Origin: Candidatus Nomurabacteria bacterium
Lineage (GTDB): Bacteria; Patescibacteriota; Minisyncoccia; Phycocordibacterales; UBA9973
DNA: 39,676 nt
NCBI GenBank assembly: GCA_023267435.1
Contig: JAHFNH010000006.1
Span: 1-39,676, forward strand
Direction: 5' to 3'
The translations under genes and the position numbers were made by a program. Below are positions 16,741 through 25,943 of this stretch, piece after piece. The number at the start of each line of letters is the position of its first letter. Positions within the stretch are counted from its first letter, which is position 1. The notes beneath the pieces were generated by a model. The model was given only the letters and a program-made list of their open reading frames with translations, did no database searches and had not been told where the DNA came from.

Positions 16741-17430
16741 TTACTTTATACGCAATTTACGCATTTTAATAAACTGATTAATGAGTTCAAAAATAGATGC
16801 TGTAGTTAAAATATTAAAGAACATAGTAATGTCTTTTTTCATTCCAGTAATTATTCCATATTTTTTTGATTTTAATGGACTACGAACATTGTCCCAAAAA
16901 ACTATTTTTATTCGGCATTTATTTTTTATTAATATTCTATTTAAAAAAGTTTCTAGACCAAAACCCGGTAGGTGAGACATTTCTTCTAGATTATTTTTAA
17001 TTAAATCTTTTTTAAAGGCCCTTTCACCAGAAAAAAAATCAAATCCAGTTATTTGATAAAATTTATCCATTGTCGGACTGATTTTTCTGACACTCATGGC
17101 GATATCTGTTTTATTTGAAATAACAGGTTCGATAAGGTTCGTAATATTTTCTGCAGTTAAACCGATAAGATCAGCATCGATGAGACAAAGAATATCACCA
17201 GTTGATTCTTTGATACCTCTGACGATAGTAGCACTTTTACCTTTATTTTTTTCATTATTAATAAGGCGAACATTTTTAAATTTCGCAACCACTTCAGCAG
17301 TATTGTCAGTCGAACAATCATTTATTACTATTACTTCGTTTATTAATGGGTGACCACAAATAACTTCGAGAACGCTTGCGATTCTAGCTCCTTCATTATA
17401 TGCTGGGATTAGGCACGAAACTTTATTCAT
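16741..17430 (-). CDS. Glycosyltransferase family 2 (DPM1-like)
   Basis: 'VSCLIPAYNEGARIASVLEVI', 'VINDCSTDNTAEVV', 'LCLIDADLIGL'. Confidence 0.92.
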   Translation of the reverse strand: MNKVSCLIPAYNEGARIASVLEVICGHPLINEVIVINDCSTDNTAEVVAKFKNVRLINNEKNKGKSATIVRGIKESTGDILCLIDADLIGLTAENITNLIEPVISNKTDIAMSVRKISPTMDKFYQITGFDFFSGERAFKKDLIKNNLEEMSHLPGFGLETFLNRILIKNKCRIKIVFWDNVRSPLKSKKYGIITGMKKDITMFFNILTTASIFELINQFIKMRKLRIK

Positions 17431-17463
17431 CTTATTATCTTACTATAAAAACACAAAAATCCC

Positions 17464-18030
17464 ATGTCTATTAGCTTAACAGCAATATCTTTATGGATAA
17501 TCCGTTATGGATATTTGATTATTTTACCTATTTCAATTATCGAGGGTCCGATTATTACAGTAATTGCGGCCTTTTTGGCTCATCAGGGGTATTTTAATAT
17601 TTTCATTGTGTACTTTGTGGTAGTTTTGGGTGATTTGATTGGAGATCTTTTATTTTATTTTATAGGTCATTTTGGAAAAAAACTTTCCAATACTGCCTTG
17701 GGTCGTTTTTTTGGTCTGACGGACGAACGCATAAAGAAATTGTCGGAACATTTTGATGTTCATAGCGGCAAGACTATTTTTTGGGGTAAATTAACTCATT
17801 CGATGGGATGGGCTGTTCTTCCCGCTGCGGGATTAGCAAAAATGCCAATAGGAAGATTTTTATGGTTTAATCTGCTTGGTACACTTCCGAAGTCTCTTAT
17901 TTTTTTGCTCATTGGATATTATCTGGGATATGCGTATCAAAGTATCGATTCATATATAAGCAAAATAGCGTTGGCACTTTTTATTGTTTTAGCTGCTGCG
18001 ATTTTCTTTTACTTTAAAAAGAAGAAATAG
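17464..18030 (+). CDS. DedA family membrane protein
   Basis: 'IEGPIITVIAAFLAHQGYFN', 'VVLGDLIGDLLFYFIGHFGKK', 'GKLTHSMGWAVLPAAGLAKMPIGRFLWFNLLGTLPKS'. Confidence 0.85.
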   Translation: MSISLTAISLWIIRYGYLIILPISIIEGPIITVIAAFLAHQGYFNIFIVYFVVVLGDLIGDLLFYFIGHFGKKLSNTALGRFFGLTDERIKKLSEHFDVHSGKTIFWGKLTHSMGWAVLPAAGLAKMPIGRFLWFNLLGTLPKSLIFLLIGYYLGYAYQSIDSYISKIALALFIVLAAAIFFYFKKKK

Positions 18031-18053
18031 TGTTATAATATCGGTAAATATTT

Positions 18054-18692
18054 ATGGAAAATATAATCAAAGGTTACAAACTGCATTTCAAAAATAGAGG
18101 ATTTGTCATCTCTGTGGTTTTTGCTATGGCAATGCTTGTTGTTAGTTTGTTTGTAAATTTTTATGCCGGTATGTATGCGACCAATAGGGCAAGTAATGCC
18201 GTATCGGATATTATTTTGAGTAATATTAGAACTTTCGACGTTGACGGATTATTTGTTTATGGTGGATTCTCCCTTTTTATTTTTATCGTTATTCTTTGCC
18301 TCGTTAATCCAAAAAAAATTCCTTTCACTGTAAAATCAATCAGCTTATTTATTGTAATTCGTTCAATTTTTATTTCTCTCACTCATTTGGGTCCGTTTCC
18401 GACACAAGCCCTCGTCCCTGCAGAAAATATTATAAGCTATGTCAGTTTTACTGGTGACTTGTTTTTTTCAGGCCACACCGGTTTGCCATTTTTAATGGCT
18501 CTTATTTATTGGGATAATAAATTTATTCGTTATTTATTTTTTGCCTTATCTTTATTTTTTGGTGTTGTGGTTTTGCTCGGTCATTTGCATTACTCGATCG
18601 ATGTTCTTTCCGCATTTTTCATAACTTATACTATTTATCATATTTCAGAAACAATTTTTAAAAAAGATTATAAAATTTCCGTGCAAAATTAA
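18054..18692 (+). CDS. PAP2-related (sphingomyelin-synthase-like) membrane protein
   Basis: 'GDLFFSGHTGLPFLMALIYWD' and 'LGHLHYSIDVLSAFF'. Confidence 0.82.
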   Translation: MENIIKGYKLHFKNRGFVISVVFAMAMLVVSLFVNFYAGMYATNRASNAVSDIILSNIRTFDVDGLFVYGGFSLFIFIVILCLVNPKKIPFTVKSISLFIVIRSIFISLTHLGPFPTQALVPAENIISYVSFTGDLFFSGHTGLPFLMALIYWDNKFIRYLFFALSLFFGVVVLLGHLHYSIDVLSAFFITYTIYHISETIFKKDYKISVQN

Positions 18693-18700
18693 TATCAAAT

Positions 18701-18883
18701 ATGGGACATATACTAGAGTCAATTTTATACGCAATAGTTTTCTTGCCGACAATGCTCATTTTGGCGGGATTGAAGAAGGTTTCAGAATTTTTCCAAAAAA
18801 GGGGAGAGGCAGGTAAAGTTATCGGATTTATTGTTTATGTAATAAGTTTGCCATTTGATTTTATAATCAAGCGATTTAAATAA
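18701..18883 (+). CDS. Hypothetical small membrane protein
   Basis: ORF shortly downstream of the PAP2-like gene; hydrophobic. Confidence 0.55.
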   Translation: MGHILESILYAIVFLPTMLILAGLKKVSEFFQKRGEAGKVIGFIVYVISLPFDFIIKRFK

Positions 18884-18969
18884 TCAAATAATTATAGTTA
18901 TTTTAGCAGATAGATTTTGGACGCATAAATTGCTATACTAGGGACTAATTTAATAATTAATATATACAT

Positions 18970-19350
18970 ATGGAATCTGTTAGAGAAAAAAAAGCTTGGG
19001 CGACAGTTATGAAAGGGAAGAGGTTTTTAGATGCCTTCAGGGGTATTCGGATTGTAGTAGCTACGACCAGCCATTTCGTTGTGCATTTATTTTTTGCAAT
19101 ACTCTCTATTGTTTTAGGTTTTTATCTAAATATTTCTGAAATGGAATGGATTGCTATAATTTTTGCGATTGGTTTTGTCATAGCTGCAGAAGCCTTCAAT
19201 ACTGCGATTGAAATAGATATAGATCTAACTTCGCCCGAATATCACCCATACGCTCGAGACACCAAAGATGTTGCTGCCGGAGCGGTACTTATTGCCACAT
19301 TCACTGCAATAATTATCGGATTGATAATTTTTATTCCTAAGGTTTTTTAG
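18970..19350 (+). CDS. Diacylglycerol kinase family protein (DgkA-like)
   Basis: 'FLDAFRGIRIVVATTSHFVVHL', 'AEAFNTAIEIDIDLTSPEYHPYARDTKDVAAGAVLIA'. Confidence 0.9.
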   Translation: MESVREKKAWATVMKGKRFLDAFRGIRIVVATTSHFVVHLFFAILSIVLGFYLNISEMEWIAIIFAIGFVIAAEAFNTAIEIDIDLTSPEYHPYARDTKDVAAGAVLIATFTAIIIGLIIFIPKVF

Positions 19351-19365
19351 TGTATAATTAAAGTT

Positions 19366-19749
19366 ATGAAACAATCAATATTATTTTTTAGTTTAGTCAC
19401 AGTTTTAGTTTTAGGCGGTATTTTTACTTTTATTTTTAAAAGTACACCCGGAAGTGTGCCAGGTAAATATGATACTTTTGCTACTTGTTTGAAAGATAAA
19501 GGTGCAACATTTTACGGCGCTTTCTGGTGCCCTCATTGTAAAGCGCAAAAAGAACTTTTTGGTCCTTCAGTAAAATTATTACCTTACGTTGAGTGTTCTA
19601 CTCCAGATGCATCAGCTCAGACACAGATTTGTAAAGATAAAAAAATAACTGGTTATCCGACTTGGGAGTTTGCTGATGGTACCCGTTCGGAAGGGGAAGT
19701 TTCACTTGAAAAATTGGCTGAGAAAACCAGTTGTGTTTTGCCTCAATAA
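19366..19749 (+). CDS. Thioredoxin-fold protein, CPHC active site, membrane-anchored
   Basis: 'FYGAFWCPHCKAQKELFG..LPYVECS..CKDKKITGYPTWEFADG'; resembles the Trx domain appended to VKOR proteins. Confidence 0.88.
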   Translation: MKQSILFFSLVTVLVLGGIFTFIFKSTPGSVPGKYDTFATCLKDKGATFYGAFWCPHCKAQKELFGPSVKLLPYVECSTPDASAQTQICKDKKITGYPTWEFADGTRSEGEVSLEKLAEKTSCVLPQ

Positions 19750-19755
19750 TTATTT

Positions 19756-20307
19756 ATGCCAGACTGGATTCATATTTTTAATTTAACATTGGGAATACTA
19801 GCTGTAGTATTGCAGGTTATTTCTGTGGCGGTATTAATTTTGCTTATCTTTGCACCGAAAGAAAATGAAGTTGTTTTGTTTATTAAAAAACATTTCTTGT
19901 TTTTTGGTTTCTTGACGTCTCTCTTTGTTGTATTACTTTCTCTTTTTTATTCTGAATTTCTACACTATGCTCCATGTTTCTTGTGTTGGCTGCAACGTAT
20001 TTTTATGTTTCCACAGGTAATTCTTCTTGGCATAGCTTATTTTAAAGACGATCGGAAGATTGTTATTTATTCCTTTCCACTTCTTCTAATTGGTTTTTTG
20101 ATTGCCGCTTATCACGAATACATTTACATTTTTAGCGAAGGTGCTGGACCATGCGATGCTTCCGGTGTTTCTTGTGTTCATCGTTTAGTGTCCGAAATTG
20201 GCGGTTACATTTCTATTCCAATGCTTTCACTTACAAGTTTCGCAGCCTTAATGGCAATACTCCTTGTTGGTCACTATGGAGGAAGAAGTTTTAGAAATAG
20301 TTTATAA
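19756..20307 (+). CDS. Disulfide bond formation protein DsbB family
   Basis: Multi-TM with 'APCFLCWLQRIFMFPQ' and 'GAGPCDASGVSCVHR'. Confidence 0.9.
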   Translation: MPDWIHIFNLTLGILAVVLQVISVAVLILLIFAPKENEVVLFIKKHFLFFGFLTSLFVVLLSLFYSEFLHYAPCFLCWLQRIFMFPQVILLGIAYFKDDRKIVIYSFPLLLIGFLIAAYHEYIYIFSEGAGPCDASGVSCVHRLVSEIGGYISIPMLSLTSFAALMAILLVGHYGGRSFRNSL

Positions 20308-20333
20308 TTTTTATTAGCTAATTAAATTTATTT

Positions 20334-20900
20334 ATGGATATACAATCTTGTACTATTGAAGAATCTCCAATTACTCACTTTTTATTTTCGAATCCAAAAA
20401 TGGCTTGGTTTTGGCTTATTGTTCGTGTTTATGTAGGCTGGTCATGGCTGGAAGCGGGCTGGGGTAAATTAGGCAGTCCTATGTGGACAGGTGATCAAGC
20501 AGGCGGAGCGTTGAGCGGCTTTATTCAAGGAGCTTTACAAAAGACAGCTGGTGCTCATCCAGATGTTCAAGGTTGGTATGCTTCATTTTTACAAAATGTC
20601 GTGCTTCCTCATGCTAGCTTTTGGTCACACTTGGTTACATATGGAGAAATATTAGTTGGTGTCGCTTTAATACTAGGTATTTTTACAGGTATCGCTTCTT
20701 TCTTTGGTTTATTTATGAATTTCAGTTATCTTTTAGCTGGTACAGTAAGTACTAATCCCATCTTATTTATCTTGGGCTTAGGTCTAGTTATGGCTTGGAG
20801 AATTGCCGGACAATTTGGCCTCGATTATTTTGTTTTGCCATGCGTGGGTACTCCTTGGTTTAAGGGAAGTCTTTTTAAGAAAAAAGAATCGACAGCTTAA
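20334..20900 (+). CDS. DoxX/DoxD family membrane protein
   Basis: 'RVYVGWSWLEAGWGKLGSPMW', 'GEILVGVALILGIFTGIASFFGLFMNFSYLLAG'. Confidence 0.85.
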   Translation: MDIQSCTIEESPITHFLFSNPKMAWFWLIVRVYVGWSWLEAGWGKLGSPMWTGDQAGGALSGFIQGALQKTAGAHPDVQGWYASFLQNVVLPHASFWSHLVTYGEILVGVALILGIFTGIASFFGLFMNFSYLLAGTVSTNPILFILGLGLVMAWRIAGQFGLDYFVLPCVGTPWFKGSLFKKKESTA

Positions 20901-20927
20901 CAATTTCTCAATAAAAAAGTTATTCAC

Positions 20928-20956
20928 TTGACTGATACCCCCAGGGGGTATATACT
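20928..20956 (+). promoter_or_regulatory. csoR promoter with overlapping CsoR-type operator
   Basis: TTGACT-N17-TATACT; spacer contains the perfect palindrome ATACCCCCAGGGGGTAT (20935-20951). Confidence 0.88.
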
Positions 20957-20962
20957 TGGCGT

Positions 20963-21226
20963 ATGCAAAATAACAAGCAAAAACTCGTACGCAGATTAAA
21001 AATTATTGAAGGGCAGGTGAGGGGATTGATAAATATGATCGAAGACGGAAAATATTGCATTGATATTATTACTCAGACTTCTGCTATTAAACAAGGTCTT
21101 TCAGGAGTAGAAGATTCTCTTTTAGAAGATCATCTGGGATGTTGCGCTGTGAATCAAATAAAAAAAGGTCAGACTGAAAAAGCAATAAAAGAAATATTAA
21201 AAGTTTATCAGCTAAAAAGAAAGTAA
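20963..21226 (+). CDS. csoR: Copper-sensing metal-responsive repressor, CsoR family
   Basis: 'KLVRRLKIIEGQVRGLINMIEDGKYCIDIITQTSAIKQGL...EDHLGCCA'. Confidence 0.93.
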   Translation: MQNNKQKLVRRLKIIEGQVRGLINMIEDGKYCIDIITQTSAIKQGLSGVEDSLLEDHLGCCAVNQIKKGQTEKAIKEILKVYQLKRK

Positions 21227-21323
21227 TTATAAATATTTTATATATTTAAAGATTTAAAAATTCTGAAGTTCTCAGCTCGACAGCTTCGAAACCCCCTTTA
21301 AAAACATAAAATATTAAAAATTT

Positions 21324-23606
21324 ATGAAAAAAGACACATACAAAATAAAAGGAATGCATTGCGCTTCGTGTGCTGGGATTATTGAAAAGACTTTCAAGAA
21401 AACAGAAGGAGTAAGTTTAGCTGAAGCAAACTATGGCACTGAATCTGTGAAAATTTCTTTCGATGAAACAAAAACAAATCCTGAAAATCTTTCTAAGAAA
21501 ATTGAACCATTAGGTTATTCTCTTGTTACTGAAACTGCGGAAAGTATGGGTATGTCTGCAGAAGAACATGCTGCGCATACGGGCATCGGGCAATCAAAAA
21601 AAGAAAAGCTTGCTGAGATTTTAGCAATGAGAAACACTGTCATGTCAGCCATTCCTTTGGCTGTTATCAGCGTTTTTGTAATGGGCTGGGAAATTCTTTC
21701 TAAATATGGAGTTGTCGGAGGTATGGGTGATGTTTCAAAAGAATTTTTTCATCACTTGATGCCACTTTTGGCGACTTATGTATTGTTTGTCGTAGGAAAA
21801 CCTTATCTATTAGGCGTAGTTAGATTTTTACGCTACGGCAAGGCAAATATGGATACTTTGATCGGTATTGGTACATCGGTGGCTTTTATTTATAGTTTTA
21901 TTGTGAGCGCATTTGAAGAAACTTGGCTGAAAAATTTTCCAAATGTCGGAGTGACTTATTTTGATGTTACGATTATTGTTATTACTTTTATCGCTCTTGG
22001 AAAATATTTGGAAGCAAAGTCAAAATTAAAAACAGGTGATGCGATTGAAAAACTTTTGGGCCTGCAAGCGAAAACTGCTCTTGTAATACGCGATGGTAAG
22101 GAAGTAAAAATTTCCATAAATGAAGTGATTCACGGTGATTTTATTATTATCAAGCCGGGAGCGAAAATTCCTGTTGATGGCATAGTGACAGAAGGCGAAT
22201 CATACATAGACGAATCAATGATCAGTGGAGAACCGATGCCAGTTCATAAAAAAACAGGTGACGCCGTTTCAGCTGGTACAATAAACACAAATGGAACTTT
22301 TAATTTTAAAGCGACAAAGGTTGGTGCAGAAACATTACTGGCGCATATTATTAAAATGGTGGAAGACGCGCAGGGAAGCAAGGCGCCGATTCAAGCTTTG
22401 GCAGATAAAATTTCTAGTATCTTTGTACCAATTGTTTTAGTTATTTCTTTTCTCACATTAGGACTTTGGCTTTTATTTGGATCAGGCCCACTTGGTTTTT
22501 CACAAGCATTTTCGTATGGTTTAGTTTCGTTTGTCGGTGTATTGGTAATAGCTTGTCCGTGTGCTTTAGGACTCGCTACTCCGACAGCGATTATTGTCGG
22601 TGTTGGTAAAGGAGCGCGAGAAGGCATTTTAATAAAAGATGCGGCGACACTAGAAAAACTGCATCAAGTAAACGTGGTGGTGATTGATAAAACTGGGACG
22701 ATTACAAAAGGTAAACCGGAAATTGTAGATATTAAAGATTTAGATGAATCAATGATGTCTGTTCTGATCTCATTAGAAAATAAATCAGAACATCCTATTG
22801 CTCATGCCATTGTGACTTATGGTAAAGAAAAAAATCTTCCAAGTCAAAATGTTTCGAATTTTGAAATTATTAAAGGAAAAGGTTTAAAAGGTGTGGTGAA
22901 CGGTATAGAGTATTTTGCTGGTAATACTAAACTTGTTGAAGATCTTAAAATTACTTTTGATCGAAACATTATTGAACAATATACAGCTCAAGGTAAAACT
23001 CCAGTAATTCTTGCTTCAACAGAAAAAGTTCTTGGCTTTGTGATGGTTGCAGATGAGATAAAACCGGAATCACAAAAAGCAGTGAAAGATCTTCATGCTT
23101 TAGGTATAAAAGTGATAATGCTGACGGGTGATGAAAAGAAGACCGCTCAGTATATAGCTGACTTGGTGGGTATTGATGAAGTTGTACCGCATGCTCTGCC
23201 GGAAGATAAAATTAATAAAGTGAAAGCTTTACAGGCTGAAGGTAAAATCGTCGCGATGGCAGGGGATGGTATTAATGATGCTCCGGCTTTAGCTCAAGCG
23301 GATGTGAGTATTGCCATGGGTACTGGCACGGATGTGGCGATTGAAACGGCTGGTATTACTTTACTTAATGGTGATATTTCCAAATTAGTTAAGGCAATTA
23401 AATTATCAAAAATAACAATGAGAGGAATAAAGCAAAATCTTTTCTGGGCATTCTTTTACAATATTATCGGTATTCCTTTAGCATCTGGTTTATTTTTCCC
23501 GATTTTCGGTTGGCTCTTGAGTCCAGTCTTTGCTGGTTTTGCTATGGCGATGTCGAGTGTGTCAGTCGTGTCGAATTCATTAAGAATTAAAGCTAAAAAA
23601 TTATAA
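21324..23606 (+). CDS. copA: Copper-translocating P-type ATPase
   Basis: N-terminal HMA 'GMHCASCAGIIEK', 'CPCALGLATP', 'DKTGTITKGKP', 'GDGINDAPALAQADVSIAMGTGTDVAIE'. Confidence 0.95.
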   Translation: MKKDTYKIKGMHCASCAGIIEKTFKKTEGVSLAEANYGTESVKISFDETKTNPENLSKKIEPLGYSLVTETAESMGMSAEEHAAHTGIGQSKKEKLAEILAMRNTVMSAIPLAVISVFVMGWEILSKYGVVGGMGDVSKEFFHHLMPLLATYVLFVVGKPYLLGVVRFLRYGKANMDTLIGIGTSVAFIYSFIVSAFEETWLKNFPNVGVTYFDVTIIVITFIALGKYLEAKSKLKTGDAIEKLLGLQAKTALVIRDGKEVKISINEVIHGDFIIIKPGAKIPVDGIVTEGESYIDESMISGEPMPVHKKTGDAVSAGTINTNGTFNFKATKVGAETLLAHIIKMVEDAQGSKAPIQALADKISSIFVPIVLVISFLTLGLWLLFGSGPLGFSQAFSYGLVSFVGVLVIACPCALGLATPTAIIVGVGKGAREGILIKDAATLEKLHQVNVVVIDKTGTITKGKPEIVDIKDLDESMMSVLISLENKSEHPIAHAIVTYGKEKNLPSQNVSNFEIIKGKGLKGVVNGIEYFAGNTKLVEDLKITFDRNIIEQYTAQGKTPVILASTEKVLGFVMVADEIKPESQKAVKDLHALGIKVIMLTGDEKKTAQYIADLVGIDEVVPHALPEDKINKVKALQAEGKIVAMAGDGINDAPALAQADVSIAMGTGTDVAIETAGITLLNGDISKLVKAIKLSKITMRGIKQNLFWAFFYNIIGIPLASGLFFPIFGWLLSPVFAGFAMAMSSVSVVSNSLRIKAKKL

Positions 23607-23607
23607 T

Positions 23608-24627
23608 ATGCAAAAATATAAATTTCATGTTCAGGGTATGCATTGCAAGGCTTGTGTGATGATGACCGAGAGCGAGATTGCTGAGCTTGTGGGTGTAAGT
23701 TTTGTTAAAACAAACCTTAGTAATCATTCGATGGAAGTGGAAGGTGATTTTGGTGACAAAACTGTAGAAGAAATTATAAAAGAATTTAATGGTGCTTTGA
23801 ATAAACACGGATACAGAGTGTCACAAGAGAAAGAAGAAAAGAAAATAAATTGGAGTGAATTTAAAATTGCTATTCCAGTCACGATAGCTTTTGTTGCATT
23901 CTATATACTTTTGCAAAAGATTGGCTTGGTGAATTTGATTAATGTTTCAAAAGTGACTTATGGCACAGCTTTTGTCGTCGGCATTATCGCTTCGCTTTCG
24001 ACCTGTATGGCTGTCGTCGGAGGATTGGTCCTTTCCATGTCAGCTTCCTTTGCGAAGGAAGGCGACAAAGTTCGTCCACAGATTATGTTTCATATTGGAA
24101 GAATACTTTCTTTTTTTGTTTTGGGTGGAGTGATCGGTCTGCTCGGAGCATCTTTTCAATTAAACACTTTTGGAACTTTTATTTTAAGTTTCATTATTGC
24201 TTTAGTGATGTTGATACTAGGTATTAACCTACTAGATGTTTTTCCTTGGGCGAAAAAATTACAGCCAGGTATGCCGAAGTTCTTATCCAAACATGCATTA
24301 GGTGTTTCAAAATTAAATCACAGTCTGACTCCGCTTCTAGTTGGTGTGGCGACATTTTTCTTACCATGTGGTTTTACTCAATCAATGCAGATTTATTCTC
24401 TTTCGACTGGTAGTTTTATGCAAGGTGCATTAACAATGCTTTCATTCGCATTGGGCACGCTTCCAGTTTTAGGTCTGCTTTCTTTCAGTTCTTTCTCAAT
24501 TCAGAAGAGTTCCAAGTCGGGAATTTTCTTCAAATCTGCTGGATTGATTGTAATTCTTTTTGCATTATTTAACCTTATCAATGCGTTGGTGGTAATAGAT
24601 GTCTTGCCTCCAATTTTTAACTTCTAG
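23608..24627 (+). CDS. HMA domain fused to a TauE/SafE (UreH-like) transmembrane domain
   Basis: N-terminal 'HVQGMHCKACVMMTE' followed by six-TM 'GIIASLSTCMAVVGGLVLSMSASF...FFLPCGFTQSMQIYSLSTGSFMQGALTMLSFALGTLPVL'. Confidence 0.88.
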   Translation: MQKYKFHVQGMHCKACVMMTESEIAELVGVSFVKTNLSNHSMEVEGDFGDKTVEEIIKEFNGALNKHGYRVSQEKEEKKINWSEFKIAIPVTIAFVAFYILLQKIGLVNLINVSKVTYGTAFVVGIIASLSTCMAVVGGLVLSMSASFAKEGDKVRPQIMFHIGRILSFFVLGGVIGLLGASFQLNTFGTFILSFIIALVMLILGINLLDVFPWAKKLQPGMPKFLSKHALGVSKLNHSLTPLLVGVATFFLPCGFTQSMQIYSLSTGSFMQGALTMLSFALGTLPVLGLLSFSSFSIQKSSKSGIFFKSAGLIVILFALFNLINALVVIDVLPPIFNF

Positions 24628-24636
24628 TATGATACA

Positions 24637-25086
24637 ATGAAAAATATGAAATCAAACGTAAAACAAAATACAAATTCAAATACATTGATAATTGTCGTGG
24701 CTATCATTATTGCTAGTCTTATTATCGGTAGTGCTATTTATTTTTCCGGATCAAAACAAAGATCAGAGCAGGGTGTGGAGGAAGAAAATGTCGTAAATGC
24801 AAATAATGTTTCCATAGTGGACGGCAAGCAGATTATTGAAATTACTGCCAAGGGTGGATATCGCCCAGCGCATAGTGTTGCGAAAGCAGGGATTCCAACC
24901 ATTCTTCGTTTGAACACAAATGGCACTTTCGACTGTACTTCCATTGTGCGTATTCCTAGTTTAAATATCAGTCAGAACCTACCTATTTCTGGAAGTACTG
25001 ACATAAGTCTTGGAACACAAAAAGCCACAGTTCTCCAAGGCACTTGCGGTATGGGTATGTATCCTTTTGATATTACTTTTCAGTAA
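24637..25086 (+). CDS. Membrane-anchored cupredoxin-like protein
   Basis: N-terminal TM; 'QIIEITAKGGYRPAHSVAKAGIPTILRLNTNGTFDCTSIVRIPSLN..TVLQGTCGMGMYPFDITF'; adjacent to copper genes. Confidence 0.75.
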   Translation: MKNMKSNVKQNTNSNTLIIVVAIIIASLIIGSAIYFSGSKQRSEQGVEEENVVNANNVSIVDGKQIIEITAKGGYRPAHSVAKAGIPTILRLNTNGTFDCTSIVRIPSLNISQNLPISGSTDISLGTQKATVLQGTCGMGMYPFDITFQ

Positions 25087-25168
25087 ATTGATTTTGGGTA
25101 GTTGAGTATTTACGTTATTTATGGTATTATGAATATATAATTATTAATTAATCAAATTAAATAAATTT

Positions 25169-25696
25169 ATGAAATTTGACGGAGCACCAAAACTAAATAT
25201 AACTAAAAAAGAAGAAAAAGCAGAGCCACAAAAATTAGACGACATGCTTCCTTTCTTAAAAATTTCACAGGATCAAATAAATCACAATAAGCAATTAAAA
25301 GCTGGTAATGAATTATTTTTGTCTGGTAAGTTTAATGAGGCAATAGAAGCTGCAAAAGATTTAAAAGAAGGTGGTTTTAAAAAGAAAGAATTTACAGAAG
25401 ATGAATTTGAAAAATTTAGTGAAGCTAGGGAGAATCTTGCTACACAATTAGGGTATACAGTTACTGTAAATGAAGGAAAGTGGTTTAATATTGAAAATGA
25501 AAATTGTTGGGTTTCAATGAAACATTCTATGACTCCCATTTTTAATGGGTATAAAGGCGGAAGAATCTCTGAAATCGCTATAGTGGATAAAGAAAATAAA
25601 AAGAATTTGATTGAATTTATTGGTAGTAATGTTATTGGTTTGAAAAACGAGGAGTTGAAAAAGTATTTTGATGAAATAATTAAATATTTTAATTAA
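25169..25696 (+). CDS. Hypothetical protein (175 aa)
   Basis: ORF with promoter-like upstream; no family recognised. Confidence 0.65.
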   Translation: MKFDGAPKLNITKKEEKAEPQKLDDMLPFLKISQDQINHNKQLKAGNELFLSGKFNEAIEAAKDLKEGGFKKKEFTEDEFEKFSEARENLATQLGYTVTVNEGKWFNIENENCWVSMKHSMTPIFNGYKGGRISEIAIVDKENKKNLIEFIGSNVIGLKNEELKKYFDEIIKYFN

Positions 25697-25762
25697 AAAA
25701 ACTTTCTGTGCTAAAATATAATAGGTCAAAATTATAAATTTAATTTTTTAGAATCAAGTTAT

Positions 25763-25825
25763 ATGGCAAAAGGAAATAATGCTCACAAAAAGGAAGTAAA
25801 GAAACCAAAGAAGGCAAAGAAATAA
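25763..25825 (+). CDS. Small Lys-rich protein MAKGNNAHKKEVKKPKKAKK (20 aa)
   Basis: Short ORF (missing from the ORF track) directly followed by a strong terminator; its 3' half is duplicated downstream of the HNH gene. Confidence 0.6.
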   Translation: MAKGNNAHKKEVKKPKKAKK

Positions 25826-25869
25826 TCTTTGAAAAGCCCCCGAGCATAGCTCGGGGGCTTTTTGTTATT
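25793..25869 (+). repeat. Direct repeat copy A (77 bp), left boundary of HNH cassette
   Basis: Identical to 26662-26738 (offset 869). Confidence 0.95.
25832..25865 (+). terminator. Rho-independent terminator (copy A)
   Basis: aaaagcccccgagc-ata-gctcgggggctttt. Confidence 0.9.
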
Positions 25870-25943
25870 TTTTTATTTAATGCAATATATTAGTAAAATA
25901 ATTGGGTGTTTTGATTTAAAAAGTTTTGTGATATGCTGCAGCT

